This document shows positions 23,948-23,994 of a stretch of 23,994 nucleotides of DNA, one piece after another; within the stretch, counting starts at the first letter, position 1; every line of letters starts with the position of its first letter. The notes under the pieces are model-generated. The model had not been told where the DNA came from, searched no databases, and saw only the letters and a list, made by a program, of their open reading frames with translations. The DNA is from an uncultured Bacteroidia bacterium (lineage in GTDB: Bacteria; Bacteroidota; Bacteroidia; Bacteroidales; CAJPTX01): contig CALHSW010000041.1 in NCBI GenBank assembly GCA_938038735.1, positions 1 through 23,994 of the forward strand, written 5' to 3'. The position numbers and the translations under genes are program-made.

Positions 23948-23994
23948 AAACGCAGCGGCTGCGCCGCACCCTTACTATCGGTCTCTCAATGATC

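Overview
The window looks like chromosomal DNA of an anaerobic, Gram-negative Bacteroidota, most likely in the order Bacteroidales. The pointers are a giant secreted protein with a type IX secretion (T9SS) C-terminal sorting domain, Bacteroidetes-type -7 promoter boxes (TAnnTTTG), A-rich or weak ribosome binding sites on several genes, a class III (oxygen-sensitive) ribonucleotide reductase, and a four-subunit ferredoxin-linked 2-oxoacid oxidoreductase. No plasmid, phage or transposase gene is visible. No tRNA or rRNA gene was recognised.

Layout. Positions 1-420 are non-coding and hold palindrome-rich repeats. 504-3353 (-) is a secreted M16 zinc peptidase. 3354-3754 is a divergent intergenic region built around an 84-bp centred palindrome. 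3755-4183 (+) is a small glycine-rich protein of unknown function. 4257-7270 (-) is nrdD-nrdG, whose stop and start codons overlap. Facing it across a 303-bp divergent intergenic region are a peroxiredoxin with a cysteine-rich N-terminal tail (7574-8275, +) and a nitroreductase (8357-8938, +). A strong hairpin at 9007-9041 separates these from a five-gene operon on the - strand: aminotransferase, 2x[4Fe-4S] ferredoxin, VorB-type alpha subunit, TPP-binding beta subunit and gamma subunit (13204 down to 9062). tilS (13398-14858, -) and a 2720-residue modular surface protein (14999-23161, -) follow. 23162-23994 is non-coding. Its last ~380 bp carry the same repeat families as the left edge, partly in direct and partly in inverted orientation.

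How the genes fit together. Three units suit strict anaerobic life: oxygen-independent deoxynucleotide synthesis (NrdD/NrdG), thiol peroxidase and flavin reductase defence next to it, and fermentation of amino acids by transamination followed by ferredoxin-linked oxidative decarboxylation. A TTGAA-N4-TTCAA palindrome lies between nrdD and the peroxiredoxin gene and could be a shared CRP/FNR-type site. The M16 peptidase and the giant T9SS-exported, repeat-built protein belong to the cell envelope.

Most unusual items: (1) a mosaic of four small hairpins found twice at the left edge and once, inverted, at the right edge, with stem sequence changes that keep pairing; (2) the 84-bp centred palindrome; (3) the seven-cysteine tail on the peroxiredoxin; (4) the giant protein, with three ~167-residue two-part supermodules, six InlB-type repeats and an 11-A tract just before its start codon.
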